Below are positions 24,081 through 37,700 of a stretch of 64,000 nucleotides of DNA, piece by piece (position 1 is the stretch's first letter; each line of letters opens with the position of its first letter). The DNA is from Metaphire vulgaris (Eukaryota; Annelida; Clitellata; Crassiclitellata; Megascolecidae), in NCBI GenBank assembly GCA_018105865.1, contig CM030832.1, positions 18,487,519 through 18,551,518 on the forward strand, read 5' to 3'. The notes beneath the pieces were generated by a model that was not told the origin of the DNA, made no database searches, and saw only the letters and a list, made by a program, of their open reading frames with translations. The translations under genes were made by a program, and so were the position numbers.

Positions 24081-24807
24081 TTCATAAAGCACAAAAGCTA
24101 GATCCGATGGCATTGTACATTATACGCCCTTGATTTTGGCCTCTGTTATGTTACAGCGCTATATAAATTGTCATGAATAATAACAATAAAGGAATTTTAG
24201 CAGGGAAACGGGTCAAGAAGGTCAAATCCCAAAGCAGCTGCCATTTTGCTTCTGAGCATTCAGAACACATTCGTAGCACGCACGCACAGGTCAAAGAGAC
24301 TTCAGATGTCTCTAGGGCTATCTGCTGTCCCTGCAATCAATGCCTATCAGTCACCAACTTATAAATCTTCAGCATTTGCTGACGCCCGTACTTAGTACCT
24401 CCTCCCCAATTATCACCTTAGATAGAGTTTCAGAGTCCAACTGAGTAGAGGAAGATTCAGAGGGAAGAAATCGTCCACACTGACAGGCGATTAGGCCCTA
24501 GCCTATATACCACTGTAACTGAAATTCGATATGTCATGTAGATACATAGACCAGCCAAGCACAATGGGTGCAGTAATTACTACACTTCTGGCTGATGCAT
24601 GTGAAACAGGTTTCGAAGAGACTGCAGTTGACTATTAACATAATATTGCAATGACCTGAATGGCAGTGCAAAATTAAGCAAAACCAAAAATTAAAGGCAT
24701 AATTTTTAATTTTGTCAACCCGGAATTTTGTCAACCCGGGCAGAAAAGCAAAGTAACCCGGGCATTGCTGGTAATTGTCCAGGCATGGCTACGCCACTGA
24801 TTACTAT

Positions 24808-25574
24808 AGATGCCTGTAAGAACTTAATAACTGCATAAACCTTATGGACTGCATGCTTAGATGGACCACTTACGTTAGAAATCATTCAGTTGACTTCATT
24901 CATTCAGTTGACTTCATTCATTCATTCAACAGTCGACTTTAGCACCACTATCATAATGCATAGAGCATCACCTGATGGCAAACCAAATCCATGCTGAATT
25001 AGAGCCTGGTCAGGCCAGAAGGGACAGTCCAGATCAGCTGGGTGGTGATCTGTGGTGGATAGGCAAAAACAATCAGGCATGATTTTAGGCCAGGTCTGAA
25101 CGATGATAATGTGCAATTATGTGAGGTGATGTTGGCAATGAATTCCAGACCCTGGTGCTGCCCGTTGAATGAAAAAACTAGTGCCAAAGACTGTACGAGA
25201 GTATGGAACAACTAATAATGTTCTGTGGACTACCTAGTTGAGTGACTAGTAGTTGAGCATCATTATATAACATGATTTTGTAGATTAAAAATAGATTTTG
25301 TAATTAATTTGCTGTTCAAATTATTTACAATCTCTGCCATTAGTGGCTGCTGATCCTTTTTCTGTGCATGTCTCCAGGAAACCAAGATTCTGTGACCCCA
25401 CATCGGTGGTGGTGGGCCGGTGGCAGTAGTGGCAATCTATCAAACTTTTGTCAAACTATAGATGACTCAGAACTTAAAATCTGGACATGCTGTCCGTCTT
25501 CAGATTGAGCATCAGTGCACTCGATTTCACGAGTCACATATTTTATTCCCAGTAACAGAATCTCTGTTTTCCAG
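24808..25574. other. 5' flank of the monooxygenase gene
   Basis: AT-rich sequence with a short direct repeat (CATTCAGTTGACTT, 24892-24920). A strong splice acceptor, TCTCTGTTTTCCAG, ends at 25574. It implies at least one non-coding exon upstream. Confidence 0.45.
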
Positions 25575-25601
25575 TGTAATTAATTATTGTAGATTAAAAC
25601 A

Positions 25602-25798
25602 ATGGTCATAAGAGTTGCTGTCATTGGTGCTGGTGCTGCTGGCCTTGCAGCACTGCGACATATGAAGGCGAGGTGTGATGAGTTTGAACCAGTAGCATTT
25701 GAACAGATGCCGGTGATTGGAGGGACTTGGGTCTACTCTGATGAATTACTGGATACTCATGGTCGACCTTTGCCATCTAGTATGTATAAATGTCTAAG
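25602..25798 (+). CDS. Flavin monooxygenase exon 1 (FAD site)
   Basis: Start ATG at 25602, 27 bases after a strong splice acceptor at 25574, so the transcript probably has an upstream non-coding exon. It encodes residues 1-65 plus two bases of codon 66. This includes the Rossmann GxGxxG for FAD and the downstream IGGTW motif. Donor AAG/GTAAGG. Confidence 0.93.
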
Positions 25799-28700
25799 GT
25801 AAGGCTGCAGTTTTTGAGGAGATGTCGTTATGTGCTTTTATATTTGATTATGTTTAATTCAGACTTATGGTTTGATCTTATTATAATGATGCAGGGAGTC
25901 TGAAAGATGAGAAGTTACCACTTATGATCTCTCAATGCTAATGGATTTTGGTTGTCAAGCACAAAGTTATATTTGGCACATGTTGCTAATAGCAGGGGTG
26001 GGAAGTTGACAGTGTGATAACAGAATTGGCATGTATATCCTGTCCTGAAGGTCGCAGGTTATATATACCAGCAGGAGCCCTAAGGTTGACTCAGTCATCA
26101 CATGCTAGAGAACAGTGGCAAAAATGAGAGGCAGTGGCTATGTTGTGCGCTGGCCCCACATCCGTGGTATTGCATACCTGGCTGAGGGCATTATAAATGG
26201 AGATCAGTGCCAGTCTATGAGCTTGGCCTTAGGGTAGGAGATTGGGAAGACTGATGATGCAGAGGTGGGTGGGAAGATGATAGATTGGTAGCACACTAGG
26301 ACAGAATGCTGATCGAAATGGAATCAACTCCCAATGTAACCCTAAGGTCAACTCAGACTTTACTCGCTAGGGCAGTGATAAATGAGGAGCAGCCAAAGTG
26401 TGAAGGCAAAACAAGGGTCTAGACGTATGGCTGGCAAAGTATTCTAGATTAATGGCATAAGCCACCTGTGTTGCTGCTTCGCCTGCTTGCCTCATAAACT
26501 GGAGATCAGCGCTGACCCAAATACTTCAAATCAAATATGGGAACTTCTATTTTTTTGCCAATACAGTGGACTCCACTTAATCGCATACCGCTTAATTGCA
26601 TAACTCGCATAATCGCATAACAACGCAAAAACCCGAACCAAATGGTATCTTTCTATGTTTAAACAGCCCGCTTATTTGCATACCGGTTAATTGAATAAGC
26701 TCGTTTAAAAGCATAAAGGAATTGACTGATCTGGCCAAAGTTTACCCGCTTAATCGCATAATCGCACATACTTTGTGTCTCTGTGCTAAATAAATCTACA
26801 CAGACCTCCAGCAGACCTCCACCCATTAAGTCCAGAAGCTGCCCTGAGGCAGTGGAAGCAATTAACACATCTTGCCCACTGCTCTGCATCCCTCCCTCCC
26901 TCCTCCATTCATAGCTGTCCGTCAGTGGTCTGTACTGTATACATGTATGGGTGTAGTCTTTCCGGCCAGACATACTGTGGCTGTAAAAGCTTAGGACTTC
27001 AGTGGGGGAAAGCGTTAACTGCCCCAACTACCGGTACTCATAATTCTACAAAGTGGAGAATTTCATTCAGCCAAAGCTGCTGGGTGCCAGTAAACAGATG
27101 AATGCCGTGACTATTTTAAATCACAATAGACTGGACTAAACTTGCAAGATATAGCTTTAGTATAGCGACGAGTATAAATATTTTGTGTTTTGCTCACTAC
27201 AGTGTTTTGTGCGTGCAATCATCAGACGTCCCGGCTATTCGCATAGCCCGGTTAATCGTGTAAGCAAGGCTTGCACGGCGCCTATGCAATTAAGCGGGTT
27301 TCACTGTAGCAGCAATTATCTAACAGTTTTTGTACTGCTAGTGAAGTTAATGAACAAACCCAAAGAGTGTAAGCTTGGCAGTTCTAGGTTTTGCATTAGG
27401 TTGATGCATCTTATCTTCAGTGTTGTGCCGTTACTTTTCAAAAGTAGTTAGTTACTGATTACTGATTACTTAGCATCAAAAGTAATCTATTACAGTAATT
27501 AATTACTCACATCACAAAAGTAATCTATTACTGATTACTATTACTTCGTCAAAGTAATTTAACTACTTTTATGGATTACTTCAAATAAACAGCACAGTTA
27601 TGGCTGATGGCTTCATTGCATCTATAATGGATGGAAAAAACATTGTACCAACAAACTCTTACATAAAATGGATTTCAAAAAACCCAAAGTACATTCATAA
27701 CAGAAAATATTCAAGTGCAACACCCTATCTCTGTTGAGAATAAAATCTCTGTCCAGAGGTTGCTTTTTATGTTTATCATGTAATCTGACCATGTACATCT
27801 TGTTAGACAATGGAGATTTGTAGAATCATAAATTTTTATGTCTCACACTAGTTTGTAGGATCTTATCAGGGCCATATTAAGGTGGGGGGGCTGAAGCTCC
27901 AGGCCTACCATGAAAAAGAGGCCCATTTTTAATGGCTGAAATTCTAGAATATTCTCTGTCGAACACTAGACCACCACCAGATCTATGTCGATAACCAGAC
28001 CACTGATCAGACAGCAGTCACAGTGGACCAGCGGTGTGTGCAAAGATATTTGAACCATTTATTTATGCGAAAAAATGCTTTTAAAAGATTTTCACTTTTA
28101 TCACAAGATGAGTGAGTTTATTCGAAACCCAAATTTATTTTGAACCCAACTACAATTTTTAATTTCACAAAGTCAAAGTAAGTAGCGGTGTTTTTATATT
28201 AGTTTAACAATTTATATGCGGGGCAAAAATGTCAGATATAAACCAATTATAAATATGTAAATAAATACAACATATATAGAGCTATAAGTAACATTTTGAA
28301 AACAAGTCAAATAACAACAAAAGTCTGTGTAAAAGTTGACCACCGTTTCTAAGTTCCCCAGGCAAAAATAGCTAAAATTTTCAAATTGTTAAAATAAACT
28401 TTTAATTTTAAAATTTTAATAAAAATTTTACAATTATAGAATGAAATTTTAATTTTAAACTAAAATTTTAAAATAAAATTGCTAAAATTTTTGAAATTTA
28501 AAAAATTGCTAAAATAGGCTTCTAAATACAGTAGAACCTCGTTATATCGAACTCGCTTATATTGAAATCACGTTTATATCGAAGTTTGAGCGCTGGTCCC
28601 GTCAAAACAGTGTTAATGATACAGGAATCGGATATATCGAACCTCGGATATAATGAAGTATTTATCACGGTCCCTTGAACTTCGATATAACGAGGTTCTA

Positions 28701-31700
28701 CTGTACTTGCTAAAATAGCTAAAATAGGCCCCTTAAAATTACAAATGGGCACCTTAAAATAGGCCCCTTAAAATTGCCAAAATAAGTCCTCTTAAAATAT
28801 GCAGCCCCAGACCCACCTGGACCTTAATCTGGCCCTGGATCTTATATGCATGTTTAGCTATTCGTCAAATGTGAATGTGATGTAATTAGATCTAATTGAA
28901 ATTCGTGGTTGTTAAAATGTTTAATGAAAATGAAATGCTTTATGCTAGAACTAATTTACCTAAAGAATTGATGGCATTTCCTGACTTTCCATTTTCTGAA
29001 GACCTCCCTTCGTATATTGGCCACAAAGACGTGCTGCAATATTTGGATAACTATGCAGACCATTTTGGGTTGAAACAGTTTATTCGCGTAAGTGCTTAAA
29101 ATGCCATTATATTTTTTGTCTGTAATAGAATTACAGTAATTATGTGATGGGGATATTTTAGTTTTTAGTCAGCTTTTGGCTCTAGTGCTAGCAATCTGTA
29201 AATTGCAAGCAGTTGCTCGCACCATTTACGTGAAAGCAGTGGCATAGAACTGTATGGTTTATTTCACAAGGGGAGTCTTAAGATCATTTTTCTATTAAAT
29301 TAAGGCAACAGTATTTTTGCCCATTTACTGATGAAAGATTTGATTTACCAGCCTCTATTAGTTCTTTCAGATTCTGTTGCTGTCCTTGCCTAGATGTATT
29401 ACTACATCTATATAAAAAATCCTAGTTTCCAGTAGATTTCGGTTTACCAGCGCGTGTTTGCGAGTTTGGATTATGTCGCCGATATTGCCAGGATTCGACG
29501 TTCTTCGTTTGGTTTTCGTGCCAAATGAGAGGATTTAGTCTCACTCATCGGTTTTCGAGGAGTGTACTCGGTCCTCTGTATTTTTCCGACGGTTCTGGAG
29601 GTTTTTCGGTGGTCGTTATCGTCAAGTCAAGTCCGCCATCTTGTCCACTACAATGGCTGACATCGCCAGCGCATGTTTGCGCGTTTGGACTGTCGCCCTT
29701 CTTGGCAATTGTTTGACTCGGTCAACTGATTTCTCCACGTCTTTGCCGGAATTTTCCATCTTCGTTGGATCTGGCGAGTTTGGTGACGGGGAACCTACTC
29801 GGTGGCTGATTAATCTTACGGAAGACCATCTATGGGAATTCAACGCCGGACTTTTCCACGTCGCAAATTCCGTCTACCATCTAGCGGTCTATCAACATCT
29901 TTTTCCATCATTCATCGGCGTCTCTGTGTTGGGAATATCCTATGGAAGGTCGCTCTCTTAGGAATTCACCGGCCGATTTCGTCACGACGGTGAACTCCCT
30001 TTTACCATACGAGTGGATATTAAAGATCATTTTCCGATCCACAGAGGCGTCAACGCTGTTAACAGTGCTTCTGACTTTGGCTTTGCCGTGTCGACAGTAC
30101 TTCCGCAGCGGGAGCGCTTCAGACTGGTTTTTTTATATTAAGACTGCAGAGGTGCTATATAAGAACGCTGTTACTTACTTACTTACATGAAAACATATTA
30201 ATATAAAATTGTGAGTGTCTGCATTGGTTTTAATGTCTTATGCATTACCAATTGAAGTTTGAAACTGAAGTTGCAAGAGTGCACCCGGTTCCTAATGGAA
30301 ATGGATCCGTGACATGGTCTGTTTGGGTACGAGATCTTACAAAGCCAGCAGATGATTTATCGCAGTATGATTTTGAGGCGGTCCTGGTTTGCAATGGGTG
30401 AGTGTAGAATCATATGAATGGCCGTTGTTGTAATGCACTTTTTGTGCTTTTATTTTATCTAATTCCTACTGTAAATGTTCATTCCTGTTGTCTTTGTCAG
30501 CTGGGCATCTGTGGACGTCTGGCTGTTACACAGAATGAATTGTAAATAACTGAAGCATTGGGTGACGGTCTGGCTTCATTTTGCTAGATCAGGGTTGTCC
30601 AACTGGCGGCCCGCGGGCCGGATCCGGCCCGCGGGTCACTTTCATCCGGCCCGCCACCAAGTTTGAGAAAATAACAATTTTTGCTATAGGACCGGTTATT
30701 TTACCGTTATTTTATAGGACTATACTTGACTAGGAGGTTACCAAATTTCTTACTTATCCACACCACAGGTGACGGCGGTAATTAAACTTACTTATTTGCT
30801 ACTTATTACTAACTTGCTTACATTTGTCTTCTCGCTGCAAGTCTCATTCTCACTCAGTTAAAATTTGACGCCGTTTTCAGCAGTTTGCTAATGTAAAAAC
30901 ACTCTCGTTTCTTGTATACGACTTGGCGCCACAAGCATTGATATTGATATTACTGGAATTGTTAGAGAAAACCTTTTCCGCAGTGCTCGCACTAGATTAG
31001 AAAGTCTTCACTCAATAGAATAGAATGGATCATTAGATTGAAATTGAACAGAATCAATCGAATGACTGTCACTAGTCTTACTAAGTCTAACTAAGACACC
31101 GAGTCGGTAGAATGCTAATACTTACTTACTACTTAATTTTAACTGGAATACTATGTTAAAATGATAATATTATAGCAATATAGCTGTTTATAGCAGTTAC
31201 CACCGAAGTGTTTTTTATTTCTTGGTTAACACTTAGGCTTAGTCTTAGTCTTACACTAGTCGTATATAGCCTTATTTTCAGTGGCGTCATTTAACACTTT
31301 TCTTAGAGGCGGGGTAAGACATTTTTTGGCAAATTTTTAACAATTTTTGGCCAATTTTTTGCACATTTCACATTTATTTATTTATTTATTTAATACATTA
31401 TTTCTTCATTTCCTTGGGGCCACAGCACCTTCCCTGTCCCCCATTCCTAAATGATGCCTCTGCTTATTTTATAACAGTTTTATATGGCATGCCATACATA
31501 TATATCATATTATGCAATATTAAGTGCTACAACTTGCTTGGCCCGCCAAGGGTCTAAACATTTTTGTGCGGCCCACAAGAGCATGAAGGTTGGACAATGC
31601 TGTGCTAGATCATTACATTAGTTGTTTGTAATCATTTGATTGCAGAGTCCTTAGCATTTCAGTTGTCATTTCTTTGTCATATTATTAACTATTACATTGA

Positions 31701-34700
31701 AATTATTGAGGAATGACCATTTATTCATAATATTTTTATGAAAGTCTATTTCAGAGTACTGAGTTTTTCAACTCATTTGCATTGGAATTCTTATTTTGTA
31801 CAGTACAATACAGACATGGGTCAATTAAGTTTTAAGCAATTACAATTGCATTACAATTATACAGATTTTTGTTAATTACAATTACAATTGCAGCCAATTA
31901 CATTGGGATCAATTACAATAACAATTACAAGCGTGTCAATTACAATTACAATTACTTTTCATCCCTCTTTCTGCTTCTTTTAATAAACTTAAGTGTCTAA
32001 AATAATTAACATAAATTAGTTCAACAAAGTCATATGCTACAGCCTATTTCAAAAAACCATAACACAAAGTTTCACAAACCTGCAAATGAGTCAATAAATT
32101 TGAAGTAGCCTTTTTTGAGCATGACACTAATTCACCACACAACCGGCACCTCACTTTAACATTTGCATTGAAAACAGCATTATTAAAGTCATCAGACTTT
32201 TCAAAATAATTCCATATTACTCCTGCTTAATTTACGCTCATCTTTACTGGCATTAAACTTTTATTCACAAAAAAATGCAGCTGCAGAACACAGGAAGTAG
32301 ACAAATGATAAGCTGGTATCCTTCCAATTTGAAAGGCAGTAAATGGCAACTGACCAGAGCAGTGAGTCCATTTACCAATAAAGTTGTGCTTTGACAATTC
32401 ACTAACCATCCACTGTATTCACTGCCATACATTCATAGTCTGACAAGACTTCGGCTCATCCATGCTAATATGCTATTAGAACTTATAAAACTCACATTCC
32501 TGTAATTAGGTAAAACAATTACAATAGCTCAATTACAATTACATGTAATTGAACTTTCCACAGATCAATTACAATTACAATTACATTAGCCAAATGTAAT
32601 TAATTACAATTGAATTACAATTATAATTGTAATTGACCCAAGTCTGATATATGGTAATCCTGTCATGACGAACTTGAAGTGAACTGGCTATATCTGTTAT
32701 ATCCGGAGTCCATTGTATGCAGAATTGCTGCTTGCTCAGAATGCAACTAAAGGACACTATTTACTCATGCCAAACTCCAGCAAATACTATGGCATATACC
32801 GGTAATATTATATTGTACATGCAGTAGTCCCCACCTTGCTTGACTGAAGTATATTATATGACATGTAATTGATTATCCTGACTTCAAATCTGCATTACCA
32901 GTAGATATCACTGGCATGCCACATGCCTTGTATGTTGAGCCTGTATGTCAATTATAGCTGAACAAACATACATCTAAAAGCGGTTCTGGTGACCAAATCA
33001 TTTGTCCATTATTTTCAAAATCAATTATATGCTAGTCCACTATATCCTATGCTTTTTCTGCATGTTTGTATACATCCACATCCGGGACCAGTGAACCTCA
33101 TCCACCATATCTGATATTCTGTTATAAGCAAGTTTGTTATTACAGAATTTTACTGTAGTTTATATCGCTTTGATAATTAATTTGATAATGCCCTTATCAA
33201 AAAATTTAACAGACTAGACAGTGACTAAGTTACAAATATTTTTGGATTGTGTGAAGTTGACCCTTGGACATACTGCATGATAGAGAATGTTAAGTTTGCT
33301 TGATGTCCAAATAAATCAACTTGAATATGTATGATTTAAAATAATACCGGTAATCAAGGAATGAAGTTTAACGTTTACATTTAGAGAAGGAGAGGCATTT
33401 ACCTAGTTTGTTTTTCACTAATCATTCCTATAAATGATTGCAAATAGATTTTCTATTAGACCGATAAAAGATTGAAAATATTTTGAGAAATCTCATTGTC
33501 ATTATCTCTTTATTGTCAATATCTTATTATCATGTACAAATTATCTGGAAATCAAGAGAATTGAGGTCAAGATACAACTTTGGGATTTGGAAATTGTAGG
33601 ATTTCTCCAGAGCAGTTCAAAGAGGGAATTAATTTTGTTGTGTTTATTGATTCAGAATCAACCTGCTCTTTAGCCTGACATGTTCGTTCTTCTGGAAATT
33701 AGTAATGCTTAATCTCAGGTTGAATGATAAACAAAAAGTAATACAGTGAGATGGTTAAAACAGAGAATCCGAGATATAGTGAAGCTTAGTATTCCTTGGA
33801 AATTCCTGACTGCTCAGGAAATCCCATGATTAAATGTCCCCAAGCCATTCTTGCCACCATTCCCTCAACGAACGTAGGCTTTTGTTATGTTTGCCAAGAA
33901 CCCCTAAGGCTTAAGCTTCTATGATTTCTTGATCTATCATATTAAGATCCTTATCTGTATGTCTCTCTGTCTGTTACCTTCAAGCGTTCTGATTGGTTGA
34001 CTAGCTATTGGTAGACGGTTTAGAGCGTTTAGTCCGTACGTCGCAATGCGTTGGTGGGCGAGCGTTGACTATTGGTAGACGGTTTAGTCCTTACGTCGCG
34101 ATGCGTTGGTGGACGATGTTCGAAGACGACGTTGCTATTGGTAACCAAACGGTTTAGTCGAAGAAGCGTTTGACGAAGTGTACGTTCAATTGTTCATTGC
34201 AACGTCATAATGTGTACAACGTCGTGATGCGTTGATGAGCGTAGCTCAAGGAAATTGCGCAATTTTAACGTACACAAAAAATACGTGTACAGCGTCACAA
34301 ATGGTCACAGTTGCGTGATTTTAACGTACATAGGCCTAATTATTACGTGGTGCAGAGCTTGGCTAGGTGGCGTATGTACTTCATTGAAATGTTGTTCAGC
34401 ATGAATTCAATGATTGGGTATTAGGTATAGGTATTGGATTAGTATTTATCCTGCACTGCGAGCGAAGCGAGCGCAAGCGAAGCGAGCATCTTTCTAGTAT
34501 TCAGTATTACATTCTTGCATGTGCACATGCCAAATTAATTTTTAGTTAATTGTTGTTTTTGAATTTTCATCTCATTCACTTGAATAACTTATGCATAAAA
34601 GAAAAATGTTAAAATTTTCATTTTATATTTTCAGACATTACACAGAGCCATTCATCCCAAACATTCCTGGAATAGAGGAGTTCAGTGGTGAAATATTTCA

Positions 34701-37700
34701 CTCACACTCTTATAGGACCGCAGACCGATATAAAGGCAAACGTGTCCTTGTGCTTGGGGCAAAATCTAGTGGTATAGATTTATCCATTGAAATTGCTTCT
34801 GTTGCTGATAAGGTTTGTTTATTTTCAGAAATATTTGATACCTTGAGAAGTAACAGATTTATCAGTGAAGACTAGTGGTACTAGTTCTGTTTAATGGGTG
34901 GCTAATAGTCATTGTTTAAATAAATTACTTATTCATTTATGCATAATTCACTTACTCACTTAGATTTATATCCTCCTGTCCCCTCTGAAACATTGGGTGA
35001 TGAGTCTTCTCCAGCCAGCATGATCACTGGCAACTTTTCCTGCTTTGGCTGCTATCTCTAGCCCCATCTTTTTCATGCCTTCTGCGATGGTGTCTTGCCA
35101 TGTTTTCTTCAGTCTGCAGCTTGAGCTTAGTCTTCTTCATCCTCTTCCATGTTTCACTTGCATATAGAATGGTCGTTATTACAATGGTGGTGTACAGACA
35201 CAATTTGGTATTCTTGCTGATAGATCTGTGCTTCCGTGTTTGGTTGAGATGTCGGAATACTGCTGACGCCTTCCAAATTCTAACATTAACATCAAGGTCA
35301 ATGTTGCCATTGTTGGAAAGGTTGCTGCTTAGATAGATGAATAGATGAACGTCTCAACAACATTCAATTTGGTTTCCATCAACAGTGAGTGGTGTTACTT
35401 GCAGGTCTCCATGAACCACCATTTCTTTTGATTTTTCATAGTTGATTTTTAGACCAACTTTTGTTCCGTTTTAGTAGAGTCTGTTTGTTGATATATTTAC
35501 CTGGAATGCCATATATCTGGTAAATTCAGTTGTGGGAAGAAACTCTTGTATTTCTCTGAGCCTTCACAATATCATAAAGCAAGATCTGACAGTTGCAGTA
35601 ACATGTGCAGCAAACGACAGCTTTGAGTCAAAGATTACTCTAAAATTTGGTAGATGTGTTGAAGCAGGGATGCTTGTATCTTTGAGGTGAAGATCACAAT
35701 ATAGAAAACAGTTCTGATTCCAAGAAGAGCTGAACTACATTAGGCCAGTTTTTGATGGATTCATTTTCAGTCGATTTTTTCTCAGCGAATCATCCAAACT
35801 GTTGACGCAGGCCTCCGTAGCTTCAGCCAAATCAAGACTGTGCACTTTCAGGCAACTTGAATATATCTGACAGTCATCTGCATAGAAGTGAGACTCTAGA
35901 CGGTGCTTTTCAATTATTCTGAACTGGTCTGCAGTGTACACTGTACAGTAATCTTGAACAAAATCGGACCGAGAACTGATCCTTGTGGAACACCATAAAG
36001 GATCACCTTTGAGGTTGTTGTGGATCCCGGTAAGACAACTGACTGAGTCATTCCAGATAAATAGAACTTGATCCAATCAAGCACTTTTGATGTAATGCCA
36101 AATGAAATCTTGAAATGATGTAGCAGAATTTCATGATTGACAGTATCAAATGCAGATGACTTGTCGAGAAATGAGAAATGCGAAGGAACAAATGTGGCCT
36201 CTGTCAATGGCTGCTGCAAGGTCAGAGAAAACTCTCGTTAGATTCTCATTAGAGTAGAGTGGCCTGATCTGTAGGCAGACTGATGAGGAGGAAGGCGATT
36301 GTTACAATCCAGATAATATGTTAACTGCTTTATTGCCACTTTTTCCAGAATCTTTAACAGAAAAGTTAAATTTGAAACTGGTCTGTAATTGCCTGGGGAG
36401 GCAGCATCAAGGCCAGTGTTTTTTAAAGGCAGAGTTACAATTGAGTGCTTCCAAGCTTAAGGAAAATGGCAGAAGCAAAACATCTGTTGAAAAGACGAGT
36501 GAAGAAAGGTGCTAGCTTAGCTGTAACTTCTTGAGCAGCCATGTTGGCATAGTATCCAGGCTGCAATATTTGTCAGCTTCTTCAAATATGGTCCTCTGTA
36601 CCTCTGGAACACTGACAGGTTGGAATGAGATGAATTCTGTCCAGAAATCACTAAATTCTGGTCCACTTTCATTCTCAGTTGACGATAGAATCAATGTCAA
36701 TTTCCTGGACTGTTTATCTTAATATTCATCTGCTGTTAGAGGAATTGTCGTGGCCTTTGTTCTTCTTGAACCTATTAGTGAGTTAATTACAGTCCACGTG
36801 AGCTTGTAGTTTCCTTTGGCAGCTGATATCTGACTCCTCCAGTGAACAGATGTGTGCAATGCTTTTCTGTGTGCAGTGGCAGCTTTTGGCCAGGCATCCC
36901 GGTCACTGTGTGATCCTGTGCATCTCAATCTTCACTCAAGGCATTGGGAATCAGGTTTCAAGGCATGTGTTTCTTCATTCAATCACGGTTGGCAAGGAAT
37001 CTCCCATACAGTAATTGAAGGAAATGGTGAATGTTTATCAAGGAAAATTTGCTACAAGTTCATCGTCAGATTCTAAGCTCTCATTGTCAGCAGTTTCTAA
37101 ATTGCACAAGACAGATTGCTGAAGATTCAAGGTGAACTGTTCAATATTGAAATCTTTCCATATCCGTTTTCTGATTGTGGAGTAGGCCTAGGTCAGAGGA
37201 GGAAGAAGAAGTAGGAATTCCATGAGATCAGATAGTGATCTGATATTACTCTTTCCATTATGTCATTTATGGTGGCTTTAGAGTCCGAAATAACAACTTC
37301 TAGCAGATGGCTCCACTGATGAGTGGGTTTTTTGACTTGGTGAATCAGTAAATGCGATTCAAGGATTGAATTGCATTACTAATTGTCTCACGTGTCCCCA
37401 CCACTTTGGAGCAAAGTGGTGGGGACACGTGACTCCCCTGCTCAAAGACAATCTACACTGGCTGAAGATACCAGAGCGGATCGCATACAAGAGATGTGTG
37501 CTAACTTATCGGGCCCTTAACGACACCACCTGCCCTGACTATCTGTCGGCACTATTACACAGATCGACCCGTCCAGACTCCGCGAGACAGCTACGTTTCA
37601 GCAAGCGAGTCCGCCTTCTGGTTCCGCCTCCTTCTAAGATGGCCGTGCTGGGTGAAAGATCGGGAACCCGCTATTGTGGAACGCTCTTCCTGATGAAATA

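Larger units (their letters stand above)
23652..24799. mobile_element. CAGTGGCGTAACC MITE with nested inserts
   Basis: The ends CAGTGGCGTAACCAG and GGCTACGCCACTG are inverted. The exact 8-bp duplication ATTACTAT is at 23644-23651 and 24800-24807. Three other pieces are nested inside: a GGGGCTGTCC MITE (23697-23811), a LINE 3' end (23983-24080) and a GCGCTATATAAATTG tail near 24150-24175. Confidence 0.92.

Noticed and set aside
29641..29961. A 106-codon host gene on the + strand in intron 2
   Set aside because: No domain, and it lies in a repeat-like segment ending with a LINE/SINE-type tail.
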